63,916 nucleotides of DNA from Rhodospirillales bacterium (GCA_020638365.1 JACKIQ010000007.1:1-63916); one strand, 5' to 3'; counted from the first letter of the stretch, positions 1 through 8,550 are shown. Notes: generated by a model from the sequence alone, not told the origin. Made by a program: numbers and translations.

Positions 1-714
1 CTGGGCGGTGATGCGGATGGGGCGCTCAACGCTCTGGCCGCCCCTGGTATAGATTTTTGCGCCGGCGCGGGTGAGCGTGACGCGGTCGCCATCCTCCAGA
101 AAGCAGATTTTATTGGTCAGCGGCGCGAGCGCGTAGGAATCCGAGGCCAGATACATTTCGCCCTCCCCGTAACCAACTGCGAGCGGAGTGCCCTGCCGGA
201 CGCCGACCATGAGGTCGTGTTCGCCCGCGAAGATCATGACGATGGCATACGCGCCGTGCAGGCGGTCGAAGGCGGCGTTGGCGGCCTCCGCAGGCTTCAT
301 GCCCTGCCCCAGATAATGGGTGACGAGGTGGACGATGACTTCGGTGTCGGTGTCGGAGGTAAAGCGCGCCTGCGTTTCCTCTAATTCGCGCTTGAGGTCT
401 GCGTAATTTTCGATGATGCCGTTATGGACGACGGCGACGCGCTCGGTCGCGTGCGGGTGGGCGTTGTTTTCGTTCGCCGCGCCGTGGGTGGCCCAGCGCG
501 TATGGCCGATGCCGACCGTACCTTCGAGTGTTTGCGCGGTGAGTTTGTTTTCGAGGCGTTCGATCTTGCCTTCGGCGCGGCAGCGCTGGATATGCCCGTT
601 GGCCAGCGTGGCGACCCCGGCGGAATCGTAGCCGCGATATTCGAGGCGTTTTAAGCCCTCCACCAGAAGGGGGACGACCTTTTGTTCACCAATAATGCCG
701 ACTATGCCGCACAT
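1..714 (-). CDS. glmS: Glutamine-fructose-6-phosphate aminotransferase (isomerising), N-terminal part
   Basis: The reading frame begins at an ATG at 714 and stays open to base 1, giving the first 238 residues; the rest lies outside the window. It opens with MCGIVGIIG, in which Cys2 becomes the N-terminal nucleophile of the class II glutamine amidotransferase domain after Met removal, followed by LKRLEYRGYDSAGVA, a GlmS hallmark. The enzyme makes glucosamine-6-phosphate from fructose-6-phosphate and glutamine in the cytoplasm, the first step to UDP-GlcNAc for peptidoglycan and LPS. glmU lies upstream on the same strand, so the two hexosamine genes are near neighbours, separated by two orphan genes. 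Confidence 0.97.
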   Translation of the reverse strand, partial: MCGIVGIIGEQKVVPLLVEGLKRLEYRGYDSAGVATLANGHIQRCRAEGKIERLENKLTAQTLEGTVGIGHTRWATHGAANENNAHPHATERVAVVHNGIIENYADLKRELEETQARFTSDTDTEVIVHLVTHYLGQGMKPAEAANAAFDRLHGAYAIVMIFAGEHDLMVGVRQGTPLAVGYGEGEMYLASDSYALAPLTNKICFLEDGDRVTLTRAGAKIYTRGGQSVERPIRITAQ

Positions 715-727
715 GGGGGCTCCTTGG

Positions 728-1255
728 TTAAAACATGCAATCCCACTCATGAAAAGACTGGAACTGTCCCTTTATAATCTGATCTGGGTCTCTGCAAAAT
801 AAATTAGGATTTTTTATGCAAACTCCATAATATTTAGTGTCGTTTTCTTTTTTTATTAGCAAAAATTGAGGTGCGTAAAACTCTGTTCCAGTTCCAGAAG
901 TTGTTTTTGTAAACCGCTCTTTAGGATGTAAGAATGGGGTCGTAAATTCTTTTCCTAGTTTGTATTCAAATTTATAAGAATTATTATTTATCAATACAAA
1001 ATCCTTATTTACCTCAATACCTTTCCTTATTACTTCTGAAACAGATGTTGCTGATTCATTGATACTTTTCATATCGAAATAATTTAGTGGTGCACAGTAA
1101 TACCCCTCTGAACACTCTGAAGCATCCGTGCAAATTTGGTAGTCTGAGTTAAAAATATAGCCTTCGTGTATTAAATGGTAAACTGTGACAGTAAGCACCA
1201 GTAAGGCCACTGCAACAGAGGTCAATGTCAGTGTCTGTTTTCTTGTCAGTTTCAT
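728..1255 (-). CDS. Orphan membrane-anchored or exported protein
   Basis: This 175-residue protein has a short basic start and one hydrophobic stretch (about residues 9-27), then a soluble region with several cysteines (motifs ICTDASECSEGYYC and CRDPDQ). An uncleaved anchor or signal peptide with a disulfide-containing periplasmic domain is likely. I do not recognise a family. The gene is visibly AT-richer than glmS and glmU on either side, suggesting acquired DNA. The start codon is ATG at 1255. A 28-bp sequence 33 nt upstream is also found upstream of the next orphan gene. It lies 14 nt upstream of glmS and might be co-transcribed with it. Confidence 0.6.
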   Translation of the reverse strand: MKLTRKQTLTLTSVAVALLVLTVTVYHLIHEGYIFNSDYQICTDASECSEGYYCAPLNYFDMKSINESATSVSEVIRKGIEVNKDFVLINNNSYKFEYKLGKEFTTPFLHPKERFTKTTSGTGTEFYAPQFLLIKKENDTKYYGVCIKNPNLFCRDPDQIIKGQFQSFHEWDCMF

Positions 1256-1287
1256 GGGTTGAAGTTATCAATTCCTTGAAAAATGGC

Positions 1288-1315
1288 AAATCACGAAGTT
1301 TTGCGGATTGTTGCA
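1288..1315 (-). repeat. 28-bp direct repeat, copy 1 (upstream of orphan gene 728-1255)
   Basis: Identical to 1806-1833. Read on the minus strand it starts TGCAACAATCCG and ends CTTCGTGATTT. It sits 33 nt upstream of the start codon at 1255. The flanks outside the 28 bp differ between the two copies. It may be a shared promoter or 5'-UTR element, or the edge of a repeat carried with each gene. Confidence 0.85.
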
Positions 1316-1347
1316 AGGGGTTATTCGAAGACTTAGGCAGATCAGCG

Positions 1348-1776
1348 TCATTTTGGCAATTCTTCTATGCCTCCTAATGATTCTAGAAATTTTTCTCCCG
1401 CTACGGACGCGGTTAAGCTGAAGGCGATAAAAACAAGGTAAAACTTATCCTCTTTTTTCTTTAGTATTAGTATTCTTTCCTCATCTTCCTTGAAATTATA
1501 GCCGCAAGATGTGTGCCCAAACTCGTCATAAATTTTTACCTCCTGTGACATCTCACCCTTATATGTCGCTAGCACCTCTATTCGCGCAACAGAATCTAGG
1601 ATGTTGTTAATCAAGTATATTTCTTTCACACGAGCTTTAATAATGTAATCATAATCGTGATAGTGTTGCTTCATATGCTCTTGCGCATACTCTTCTGTAG
1701 GAAGCTCTATAAAACATGCCCACGCGTTCGGCGGGGAGAGGGTCAGGGCGGCGAGGAGGATCAAGGCAAATCTCAT
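1348..1776 (-). CDS. Small exported protein, possibly NTR/TIMP-like fold
   Basis: This 142-residue protein starts with a clear signal peptide (MRFALILLAALTLSPPNAWA, cleavage before Cys-Phe). The mature protein begins with Cys and has a pattern of beta-strands (YIIKARVKEIY, ARIEVLATYKG, ERILILKK) and a second Cys (TSCGYNF). A Cys at the mature N-terminus followed by 'KARV...VLATYKG' resembles the OB-fold netrin/TIMP-like domains seen in small bacterial secreted proteins; this is a family impression, not proof. The gene is AT-rich and carries the same 28-bp upstream element as its neighbour. Start ATG at 1776. Confidence 0.6.
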   Translation of the reverse strand: MRFALILLAALTLSPPNAWACFIELPTEEYAQEHMKQHYHDYDYIIKARVKEIYLINNILDSVARIEVLATYKGEMSQEVKIYDEFGHTSCGYNFKEDEERILILKKKEDKFYLVFIAFSLTASVAGEKFLESLGGIEELPK

Positions 1777-1805
1777 GCGGGGAGTTTAGCCCGGATTTGT
1801 ATTTG

Positions 1806-1833
1806 AAATCACGAAGTTTTGCGGATTGTTGCA
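1806..1833 (-). repeat. 28-bp direct repeat, copy 2 (upstream of orphan gene 1348-1776)
   Basis: Exact copy of 1288-1315, 30 nt upstream of the start codon at 1776. It adjoins a palindromic repeat at 1878-1908, so it may be part of a larger interspersed element. Confidence 0.85.
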
Positions 1834-1877
1834 GGGGGGTTCGGGCCGGGGAAGCATTCCACTGGCACCACCGGCAG

Positions 1878-1908
1878 ATTGCTTCACCCGGCTTCGCGGG
1901 TTCGCAAT
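1878..1908. repeat. Imperfect palindrome of the dispersed 'cattgcga...gcaatga' type
   Basis: The arms ATTGC-GA-ACCCG and CGGGT-GA-AGCAAT pair around a six-base loop with a GA/GA interruption. Flanked by CGTC and GACG, it matches the general pattern of interspersed palindromes found in intergenic regions of many proteobacteria. It lies between glmU and the orphan genes. The translated frame over it gives the low-complexity peptide typical of such repeats, so no gene is called. Confidence 0.6.
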
Positions 1909-1952
1909 GACGCATTTTTAAACATCAGGAGAGGCTGAAGCCACAAAAGGCT

Positions 1953-3380
1953 TTACGAGCCGACCTTTTCGCGTTCGGGTTTTTTCTTTTCCGCGGTTTC
2001 GGCGGTCTTATTCTGCGGCGCGGGTTTCCTGGCCTTGCGTTCGGTTTTCTTGCGGCGGTAGATGGCGGCCCAGCCCTTGCGTACCTCTTCCTTCGCGCGG
2101 GAGACGGAGAGGGCGTCGGCGGGGACGTTCTGGGTGATGGTCGAGCCGGCGGCGATGAACGCGCCGTCGTCGATAATCAGGGGAGCGATCAGGTTGGAGT
2201 TGCTGCCGACCATCACGCCCTTGCCGATGATGGTATTGTGCTTTTCGAAGCCGTCATAATTCACGGTGATCGCGCCGCAACCGAAATTCACATCCTCGCC
2301 CAGCATGGCGTCGCCGACATAACCCAGATGGCTGACCTTGCTGCGGTCGCCGAGGCTGGATTTCTTGATCTCCACGAAATTGCCGATGCGCACGTCATCG
2401 CCGAGTGTCGTGCCGGGGCGGATGCGCGCGAAGGGGCCGATGGTGGCGTTCTTGCCGATTTTTACGCCCTCCAGATGGGAAAAGGCGCGGATGCGCGTTT
2501 TATCGCCGACTTCCACGCCGGGGCCGAAATAGACGTTGGGTTCGATCACCACGTCCTCGCCCAGTACGGTGTCGAAATGGAAATAGACGGTCTGCGGGTC
2601 CTGCATCGCCACGCCGCGGTCCATGAAATGGTCGCGCATTCTCTGCTGCGCGATGCGTTCGAGCGCGAAGAGTTCGGCGCGGGTGTTGCAGCCGCGCACC
2701 TCGTCATTATCGAAGGTGATGTGGACGCGGGTTTTGTACCCATCCTGCGCGGCGATCTCCGGCAGGTCGGTAATATAGAATTCCTTCTGCGCGTTCCGGT
2801 TATTGAGGCCGCCGAGCCAGCGCTCCAGACGCTTGCTGTCCATACAGAACGCGCCGGTGTTGACGAGGCGGACCTGTTTTTCCTCCGGGCTGGCGTCCTT
2901 TTCCTCGCGAATGGCGTGGACGTTGCCGTCCTTATCAAGAAGCAGGCGGCCATAGCCGGTGGGGTTGCCCATCTCGGCGGCAAGGACCGCGATGCCGACA
3001 TCCATGGCTTCATGTCGCGCCTGTATAAGATGCCAGAGGGTCTGGGTCGTGATCATCGGCGTGTCGCCAAGAAGAACCAGCACGTCGCCGCTGAATTTCT
3101 GGAGGATGTTCATGGCGCATTTGAGGGCGCTGCCCGTTCCGTCCTGCTGCGGCTGGATGACGACCTCACAGGGGTGGACGGCCTGCGCGAGATCGTCCAT
3201 GCCGGGGCCGACAACCACAACGACACGCTCGGGATTAAGGGCGCGCACGCTTTCGAGAAGCCACTTGATCATCGGCCAACCCACGAGGGGGTTCATCACC
3301 TTGGGGCCTTTTGACTTCATTCTCTGGCCTTTTCCGGCCGCCAGGATTACGCAGGCTAGGGGTCTGTTTTTCGCGCTCAT
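1953..3380 (-). CDS. glmU: Bifunctional UDP-GlcNAc pyrophosphorylase / GlcN-1-P acetyltransferase
   Basis: This 475-residue cytoplasmic enzyme acetylates glucosamine-1-phosphate and couples GlcNAc-1-P to UTP, giving UDP-GlcNAc. Residues 1-230 form the nucleotidyltransferase domain with the signature LAAGKGQRMKSKGPK near residue 14 and the QQDGTGSA and LLGDTPM motifs. Residues about 255-445 form a left-handed beta-helix acetyltransferase domain (repeats such as IGPFARIRPGT, IGNFVEIKKS, NYDG). The end carries an unusual Lys/Glu-rich tail of about 30 residues. Start ATG at 3380. Confidence 0.97.
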   Translation of the reverse strand: MSAKNRPLACVILAAGKGQRMKSKGPKVMNPLVGWPMIKWLLESVRALNPERVVVVVGPGMDDLAQAVHPCEVVIQPQQDGTGSALKCAMNILQKFSGDVLVLLGDTPMITTQTLWHLIQARHEAMDVGIAVLAAEMGNPTGYGRLLLDKDGNVHAIREEKDASPEEKQVRLVNTGAFCMDSKRLERWLGGLNNRNAQKEFYITDLPEIAAQDGYKTRVHITFDNDEVRGCNTRAELFALERIAQQRMRDHFMDRGVAMQDPQTVYFHFDTVLGEDVVIEPNVYFGPGVEVGDKTRIRAFSHLEGVKIGKNATIGPFARIRPGTTLGDDVRIGNFVEIKKSSLGDRSKVSHLGYVGDAMLGEDVNFGCGAITVNYDGFEKHNTIIGKGVMVGSNSNLIAPLIIDDGAFIAAGSTITQNVPADALSVSRAKEEVRKGWAAIYRRKKTERKARKPAPQNKTAETAEKKKPEREKVGS

Positions 3381-3416
3381 CGCGGTTTTATCCTCCTGTC
3401 GCGCACTGAGTGAAGA

Positions 3417-4298
3417 TCAGTCTTTCTTGCTCAGTTTTACGCCCTCTGTTTCGTAGTATGTCAGGTGCATAAACAGCGTACCGTAAGCGGTCTTGACGCG
3501 CACCCTTACAGGCACAGCCACGGGGTTTTTGTCCCCAATCATTGCGAACCAGACAGTCGGCATCGTGCCGCGCTCGCGTCCCTGTTCCTGAATGGAGAGC
3601 CAGCCGCGCGGTTTTTTATGCCATTCCCCGCCGCGGGGCTTGACCTCGACTATGCATTCAACCGCCGGACCGCTGTAGATATTGTAGCGGGTGGGTTTGA
3701 TCATCACATAACGCTGATGCTGGAACTCCATGGCGTATCTGCGCTTGCCGTCATATATTTCCGAGTATCCGTTACATTCGCTGCCTTTCGACAACGCCTT
3801 CATCATGTCCAGCGTGGCGCTTAGAACATCCGTGGTGTTATCGGTCAGTGCCGGATCGGGCGTTTCCTTTTTCGGCTTCTTGGTCGTGTAAGTCGTTTCT
3901 ATACTTTTGAACTTTCCATCCCTGCCGTAATGATACGTCTTGACTTCCTTCTCTTGTTTCCAGGACGCGATGGATTCATGCATCTCAGGCAGGTGATGGC
4001 CATTCTGAAGAAGCCAGCCCTTGGATTCAAAGGTTCCCTGCCACGGGACCATACTGGCGAGCATGCCTTGCGTGGCCGCACCGAAGATCATGCGGTACGT
4101 TCCGGGGTTGTCCAAATCAATCTGCATTTCGGCGGTCACGGCATTCAACCCGCTTGCGTAGACCTCATATTTCATTTTCTGGACCTTGGGCGCTTTCTGG
4201 GCCTGAGCCTGACCGGATGCGGCCGCTATGAAACTGATCGCACCCAAAACGAGAAGGGATTTAAATCCAAAGGCCCGGCGTACGGACCGGAGTTCCAC
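3417..4298 (-). CDS. DUF3108 periplasmic protein
   Basis: I start this at a GTG (4298) rather than the upstream ATG at 4367, because the GTG gives a normal signal peptide (basic stretch, FGFKSLLVLGAISFIAAA, AQAQ) of a 293-residue protein and has AGGGA six bases before it; the longer form would overlap the upstream gene by over 100 bp. The mature part (KMKYEVYASGLNAVTAEMQID...) matches the DUF3108 pattern of envelope proteins of unknown function in alphaproteobacteria. It overlaps the 3' end of the FemAB-like gene by 38 bp, so the two are probably translationally coupled. Confidence 0.8.
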   Translation of the reverse strand: MELRSVRRAFGFKSLLVLGAISFIAAASGQAQAQKAPKVQKMKYEVYASGLNAVTAEMQIDLDNPGTYRMIFGAATQGMLASMVPWQGTFESKGWLLQNGHHLPEMHESIASWKQEKEVKTYHYGRDGKFKSIETTYTTKKPKKETPDPALTDNTTDVLSATLDMMKALSKGSECNGYSEIYDGKRRYAMEFQHQRYVMIKPTRYNIYSGPAVECIVEVKPRGGEWHKKPRGWLSIQEQGRERGTMPTVWFAMIGDKNPVAVPVRVRVKTAYGTLFMHLTYYETEGVKLSKKD

Positions 4299-5250
4299 CC
4301 GTTCCCTGCTTGAAGGTTCTAATACCGCTGCCCTGTTCCGGTTCGACCCCGCCAAGATCAATTTCATTGATGTCCCTTTCCTTCAGCTTCAACGCCGCAT
4401 TCCAGAGCAGAAGGTGATGGGCACAGCTCTCCCGACCGGAACGCGTTGTCCACCCTGCCTGATACGTCGCACTCTTACCATGACAGAAGATTAATACACC
4501 TGCGAGCGGCTTCCCGTCCAGACTCGCGCAGCCAATAAGCGCATTTTTTCTATGGAGAAAGGCTTGCGCCAGACTTAAGAGGACATACGGCTTTGGCCCG
4601 TTATAATTGCGTTTTTGCCTGTCCTCTTTATAATGTTCTACGAACCGTTGAAGGCTTTCCCCCTTTTCATCCCACGATACGCAGACGTTGGAGCGCTCCG
4701 CCTTGACCAGGGATCCGCGCCAGCTCTTTTTCAAGCCTGAGCGAAGCTCTTCGTTCGAGCGAAGAATATTCCACCATAGGGTGTGGTAAGGTTCCGATTT
4801 TTTTCTGAACCCCTGTTTTTCAAGTGTTTCACGATTCCGGGGCGTATCGGCACATTCGGGAATGAAGCGGATACGGCGGCCCGGACGTTTGGGATAGGCG
4901 GTCCGCAGGACGTTTGTGAATGCCGCAATGTGTTCAGGCGTTCCATAAGGATCGAGCCAGAGAGGGCCGCGATCTATCAGAGCGGCGTGGATGGCATTCC
5001 CAAACAGGCCCGCTTCGAGGACCTGTATCATTCCGGCTTCACGTCCCTCCATTGTAATTACGCCGCGGATAAGGCGCTGATAGTTTAACTTCGCCATTAC
5101 CTTCCCATAGGTCAGAGACTGTATCAGATTTGACCGCCTTACTTTCCTGAAAATGGCCTCGGCCTGATCGTTTTCGCCTTCGCGCCAACTGATGTCGCAG
5201 AGAAGAGGCGTACGTCCAGAGGTCTCTAAAACACTTGTTTTATCGCTCAT
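4261..5250 (-). CDS. FemAB-like / GNAT-type N-acyltransferase
   Basis: This 329-residue soluble protein shows the pattern of FemAB/COG2348-type aminoacyl or acyl transferases: an N-terminal half with QSLTYGKVMAKLNYQ and ALIDRGPLW, a middle 'WRGSLVKAERSNV' helix, and a C-terminal INEIDLGGVEPEQGSGIRTFKQG motif equivalent to the FemX 'yDLGGi..giyrFKegfGG' segment. Family members add amino acids to peptidoglycan stems or acylate sugars; substrate here is unknown. It is the first gene of a two-gene unit with DUF3108. Confidence 0.75.
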   Translation of the reverse strand: MSDKTSVLETSGRTPLLCDISWREGENDQAEAIFRKVRRSNLIQSLTYGKVMAKLNYQRLIRGVITMEGREAGMIQVLEAGLFGNAIHAALIDRGPLWLDPYGTPEHIAAFTNVLRTAYPKRPGRRIRFIPECADTPRNRETLEKQGFRKKSEPYHTLWWNILRSNEELRSGLKKSWRGSLVKAERSNVCVSWDEKGESLQRFVEHYKEDRQKRNYNGPKPYVLLSLAQAFLHRKNALIGCASLDGKPLAGVLIFCHGKSATYQAGWTTRSGRESCAHHLLLWNAALKLKERDINEIDLGGVEPEQGSGIRTFKQGTGGTPVRTPGLWI

Positions 5251-5329
5251 AATGCTTGATTTTGAAGGCTTCTCGTGATCAATTCAATACTGTTCCCGTT
5301 GCAACTCACATTAAAAAGGTTTTTCGTCC

Positions 5330-6178
5330 ATGTCCGGAATGCACGCCCATCTTCAAACCGTTATCGACAAGGCGTGGGAGGATCGTGCCAATATTGGTCC
5401 GGATACAGGCGGGCCGGTCCATGAGGCCGTCGAGGACGTTCTGGGCCTGCTTGATGGCGGAAGTGTGCGTGTTGCGGAGAAAAAAGACGGGAAGTGGATC
5501 GTTAACCAATGGCTCAAGAAGGCCGTACTTCTTTCTTTCCGCCTGAACGCCATGCAGGTTATTTCAGGCGGTCCGGGCGGGGCAAACTGGTACGACAAGG
5601 TTGACAGCAAATTCAAGAACTGGGGCGAAAAGGAATTTAAAAGCGCGGGTTTTCGCGCCGTACCCGATTGCGTTGTCAGACGTTCGGCTTATGTCGCGCC
5701 GGGGGCTGTGCTGATGCCGAGTTTTCTGAATGTCGGGGCCTATGTCGATTCCGGCACGATGATTGATACATGGTCGACCGTGGGTTCCTGTGCGCAAGTC
5801 GGCAAAAACTGCCACATTTCAGGCGGGGTCGGGATCGGAGGCGTTCTGGAACCTTTACAGGCCGAGCCCGTGATCATCGAAGATAATGTCTTTATCGGCG
5901 CACGTTCGGAAGTCGCGGAAGGAGTGATCGTCGAGGAGGGGTCGGTGATTTCCATGGGGGTCTTTATCGGCGCTTCGACCAAGATTATCGACCGGGCGAC
6001 CGGCGAGGTTATCATGGGGCGCGTTCCCGCCTATTCCGTTGTCGTTCCGGGCACGCTACCGGGCAAGCCCCTGCCGGATGGAAACCCCGGCCCAAATCTG
6101 GCCTGCGCGGTGATCGTCAAGCGCGTAGATGAGAAAACGCGCAGCAAGACGGGCGTTAACGAGCTGCTCAGAGACTAA
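5330..6178 (+). CDS. dapD: 2,3,4,5-tetrahydropyridine-2,6-dicarboxylate N-succinyltransferase
   Basis: This 282-residue protein transfers succinyl from CoA to tetrahydrodipicolinate in the succinylase branch of lysine/diaminopimelate synthesis. It has the DapD N-terminal helical domain and a left-handed beta-helix (RRSAYVAPGAVLMPSFLNVGAYVDSGTMIDTWSTVGSCAQVG, GGVGIGGVLEP) and the C-terminal PLPDGNPG. Length fits the family. dapE, two steps later in the pathway, follows after one gene. A weak AT hairpin (AAAAAC/GTTTTT) follows the stop. Confidence 0.97.
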   Translation: MSGMHAHLQTVIDKAWEDRANIGPDTGGPVHEAVEDVLGLLDGGSVRVAEKKDGKWIVNQWLKKAVLLSFRLNAMQVISGGPGGANWYDKVDSKFKNWGEKEFKSAGFRAVPDCVVRRSAYVAPGAVLMPSFLNVGAYVDSGTMIDTWSTVGSCAQVGKNCHISGGVGIGGVLEPLQAEPVIIEDNVFIGARSEVAEGVIVEEGSVISMGVFIGASTKIIDRATGEVIMGRVPAYSVVVPGTLPGKPLPDGNPGPNLACAVIVKRVDEKTRSKTGVNELLRD

Positions 6179-6285
6179 AAACACCCGTTTTTCATATTAT
6201 TTGCATTCTGCTAAGTTTCTGGCTTTTTTAGGCCCGATGTGATACTCATTCTCAATTTTAACACTTTATATTTTGGTTGTTATTT

Positions 6286-7350
6286 ATGGGTTTGAAGCGA
6301 GAAGACTTTCCGGACATTTTACGCATGTTTGAGCGCGGCGGTCTTTTTCGCAAGCGGGACAGTTTTGCGGAATATCTGACCAGCACGGGGCGCTACGATA
6401 CCGAGCAGGATATCGTGGAGAATTTTGACTCTCTGGTGCTGGATGTCCGCAAGTGGCTTAAGGCCAAAAATTACGGCCATGCCGAGGCTCTTCTTGACCT
6501 TGTTCTGGATAAAAAGGACGGTCTTACCCGAAAGGACGGCAAAACGCCGAGCGCCCTGCATGAGGTTACTCAAGCCGTCTGGTTCATCAGCTGCGTCGAG
6601 GACGGCCTTCCTGTCGAAGACCCTGCGGGCGTACTCAGCCTGATTTTTTCCCATGATCTTGGAGAAGATTTCGGCGTGACCACGCAAGATCTCTGGCATT
6701 ATCTTCATGTTGAGAAAGCTTTCGCTGACGACGAACAGCTTCAAGAAATTATCGACGATTACGACGTGATATCCAAGCGCTGGGGTAAAGGCGGCCCTGA
6801 GCGCTATGCCAACGAATATCAATATTTTCATATCGCCCAACATCAACGCCGCAACAATTCTATCGCCAAGCTGATCGACCGCGCCCACAACATCACAACG
6901 ATGATCGGTGTGAAAGACGAGGAAGGCGAACAGGAAAAAGCCGTTATGATGAAGTACATAGCCAAAACCCTTACACTCCTTGGCGATTACGTGCGCGATG
7001 CCAGTCAGGTCCATCCGAAGCAGGCAGAGACTTATGAGGCGCTTCAATATGTCATAGACCGCGTTTCGCAGGTCAGCCGTTACTACGTCGTGGATACGGG
7101 AAAAGTCATGGTCGAGGACGATGAATTGCGAAGTTCCATGCCAGACAAGGGATTTCTCAAGCTTCCTAACGGCTTTCATCCCCTTATTTTCGCGGCAGAG
7201 CGGATCCGCCTCACGTATCCTGAAACGCACTTGGCGCAAAAGCAGGATTTAAACGGGGTCGAGTCCAGCGCGGTTTCAGGATCAGGCGGTTCTGCCGGAG
7301 CGGGAGGCGATCAGGATGTTGCTGGTGACATTCCCGAAGTTACCAAGTAA
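6286..7350 (+). CDS. HD-domain protein resembling RelA/SpoT (MESH1-like) hydrolase
   Basis: The 354-residue product has the order of metal-binding motifs seen in the (p)ppGpp hydrolase HD domain: LHEVTQAVWF (first His), FSHDLGED (the HD..ED motif), and KLIDRAHNITTM (equivalent to KLADRLHNMRTL), followed by the helices found in SpoT. There is no synthetase, TGS or ACT domain, so it resembles small alarmone hydrolases; the last 50 residues are Gly/Ser-rich and probably disordered. I chose ATG at 6286 over TTG at 6277; neither has a clear ribosome binding site. It lies between dapD and dapE, 11 nt before dapE. The substrate is inferred and could be another nucleotide. Confidence 0.65.
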   Translation: MGLKREDFPDILRMFERGGLFRKRDSFAEYLTSTGRYDTEQDIVENFDSLVLDVRKWLKAKNYGHAEALLDLVLDKKDGLTRKDGKTPSALHEVTQAVWFISCVEDGLPVEDPAGVLSLIFSHDLGEDFGVTTQDLWHYLHVEKAFADDEQLQEIIDDYDVISKRWGKGGPERYANEYQYFHIAQHQRRNNSIAKLIDRAHNITTMIGVKDEEGEQEKAVMMKYIAKTLTLLGDYVRDASQVHPKQAETYEALQYVIDRVSQVSRYYVVDTGKVMVEDDELRSSMPDKGFLKLPNGFHPLIFAAERIRLTYPETHLAQKQDLNGVESSAVSGSGGSAGAGGDQDVAGDIPEVTK

Positions 7351-7361
7351 ACTCCCAGATT

Positions 7362-8495
7362 ATGAGCTATGACGTTCTTTCCCTGACACAGGGTCTTATC
7401 CGTTGCCCGTCCGTGACACCCGAAGACGCCGGGGCGCAGGTTTTTCTGTCCGAAAAACTGACGGCTTTGGGTTTCAGTTGCCATGCCCTTCCTTTCGGCG
7501 AGGTTCCGAACCTGTTTGCGCGGTTCGGGCGCGGAGGCAAGCACCTGTGCTTTGCAGGACACACGGATGTCGTACCGACCGGCCCGGCCAATTTGTGGAC
7601 CCATTCCCCTTTCGGGGCCGATGTACTTGACGGCGTGCTTTACGGGCGCGGAACTTCGGATATGAAGGGCGCGGTTGCCGCCTTTACTGCTGCTGCGGCT
7701 TCTTTTATCGGCCGAACAAAGGATTTTAAGGACAGCATCAGCCTGCTGATTACCGGGGACGAGGAAGGCCCGGCCGTGGACGGGACAATCAAGGTTCTGG
7801 AATGGATGGCGGCGAACGATCATATTCCTGATGTGGCCGTGGTTGGCGAGCCGACGAATCCTGACCTTCTCGGGCAGGAAATCAAGATCGGGCGGCGTGG
7901 ATCCCTTTCCGGATCGCTGCATGTTTCGGGAAAACAGGGGCATGTGGCTTATCAGCATCTGGCGCATAATCCTGTGCCGCCTCTGATCAAGATGCTTGAT
8001 GCGTTGAATGATTATGTTTTCGACAAAGGGTCGGCCTATTTCCCGTCAAGCAATCTTGAGATTACGACCATTGACGTCGATAATCCTGCGGGAAATGTCA
8101 TCCCGGCCAAAGGGCACGCAGCGTTCAATATCCGCTTTAACGACCGCTGGACTTCGGAGACGCTGGGACAGAAAGTCAGAAGCATTCTCGATAAGGTCGG
8201 GCACCCTTATACTCTGGAGCTTTCATGCGGGGCAGAGAGCTTTATCACACGGCCCGGCGACTGGTCGCATACGGTTTTGCGGGCGGTGCAGGACATTACC
8301 GGGCGCAAGGCCGAATACACCACAAACGGCGGGACGTCGGACGCACGTTTTATCGTGAAATACTGCCCGGTTGTCGAGTTCGGCCTGACGAACAAGACCA
8401 TTCACCAGATAGACGAGCATGCGACCGTGGACGATCTTGAGACGCTGGCCCGTATTTACGAGCGGATGCTGATGCTCTATTTCGGGTACTCATAA
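7362..8495 (+). CDS. dapE: Succinyl-diaminopimelate desuccinylase
   Basis: This 377-residue M20 metallohydrolase removes succinate from N-succinyl-LL-diaminopimelate. Visible motifs are LIRCPSVTPEDAG, CFAGHTDVVPTG (zinc His and Asp), YGRGTSDMKG, LLITGDEEGPAVDGT (catalytic Glu-Glu) and TNGGTSDARF near the end, all DapE hallmarks. It provides meso-diaminopimelate for peptidoglycan and lysine. Start ATG at 7362, 11 nt after the HD gene, so co-transcription is likely. Confidence 0.97.
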   Translation: MSYDVLSLTQGLIRCPSVTPEDAGAQVFLSEKLTALGFSCHALPFGEVPNLFARFGRGGKHLCFAGHTDVVPTGPANLWTHSPFGADVLDGVLYGRGTSDMKGAVAAFTAAAASFIGRTKDFKDSISLLITGDEEGPAVDGTIKVLEWMAANDHIPDVAVVGEPTNPDLLGQEIKIGRRGSLSGSLHVSGKQGHVAYQHLAHNPVPPLIKMLDALNDYVFDKGSAYFPSSNLEITTIDVDNPAGNVIPAKGHAAFNIRFNDRWTSETLGQKVRSILDKVGHPYTLELSCGAESFITRPGDWSHTVLRAVQDITGRKAEYTTNGGTSDARFIVKYCPVVEFGLTNKTIHQIDEHATVDDLETLARIYERMLMLYFGYS

Positions 8496-8500
8496 AAGAA

Positions 8501-8524
8501 AAGGGGAGACGTCTCTCTCCCCTT
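8501..8524 (-). terminator. Intrinsic terminator between convergent dapE and PRC-barrel gene
   Basis: A 9-bp perfect stem AAGGGGAGA/TCTCCCCTT with a six-base loop. On the minus strand it is followed by a T-rich run (TTCTTTTATG), so it fits best as terminator of the gene 8551-9333; it may also stop dapE transcripts. Confidence 0.75.
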
Positions 8525-8550
8525 CTCGTCCGACATTCAGTTAGCTGATC

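Noticed and set aside
1649..1915. 88-codon frame over the palindromic repeat
   Set aside because: Its peptide is the artefact translation of an interspersed repeat, and it overlaps the start of a better-supported gene.
2238..3314. 358-codon plus-strand frame opposite glmU
   Set aside because: Complement of the GlmU beta-helix repeats; GlmU is certain.
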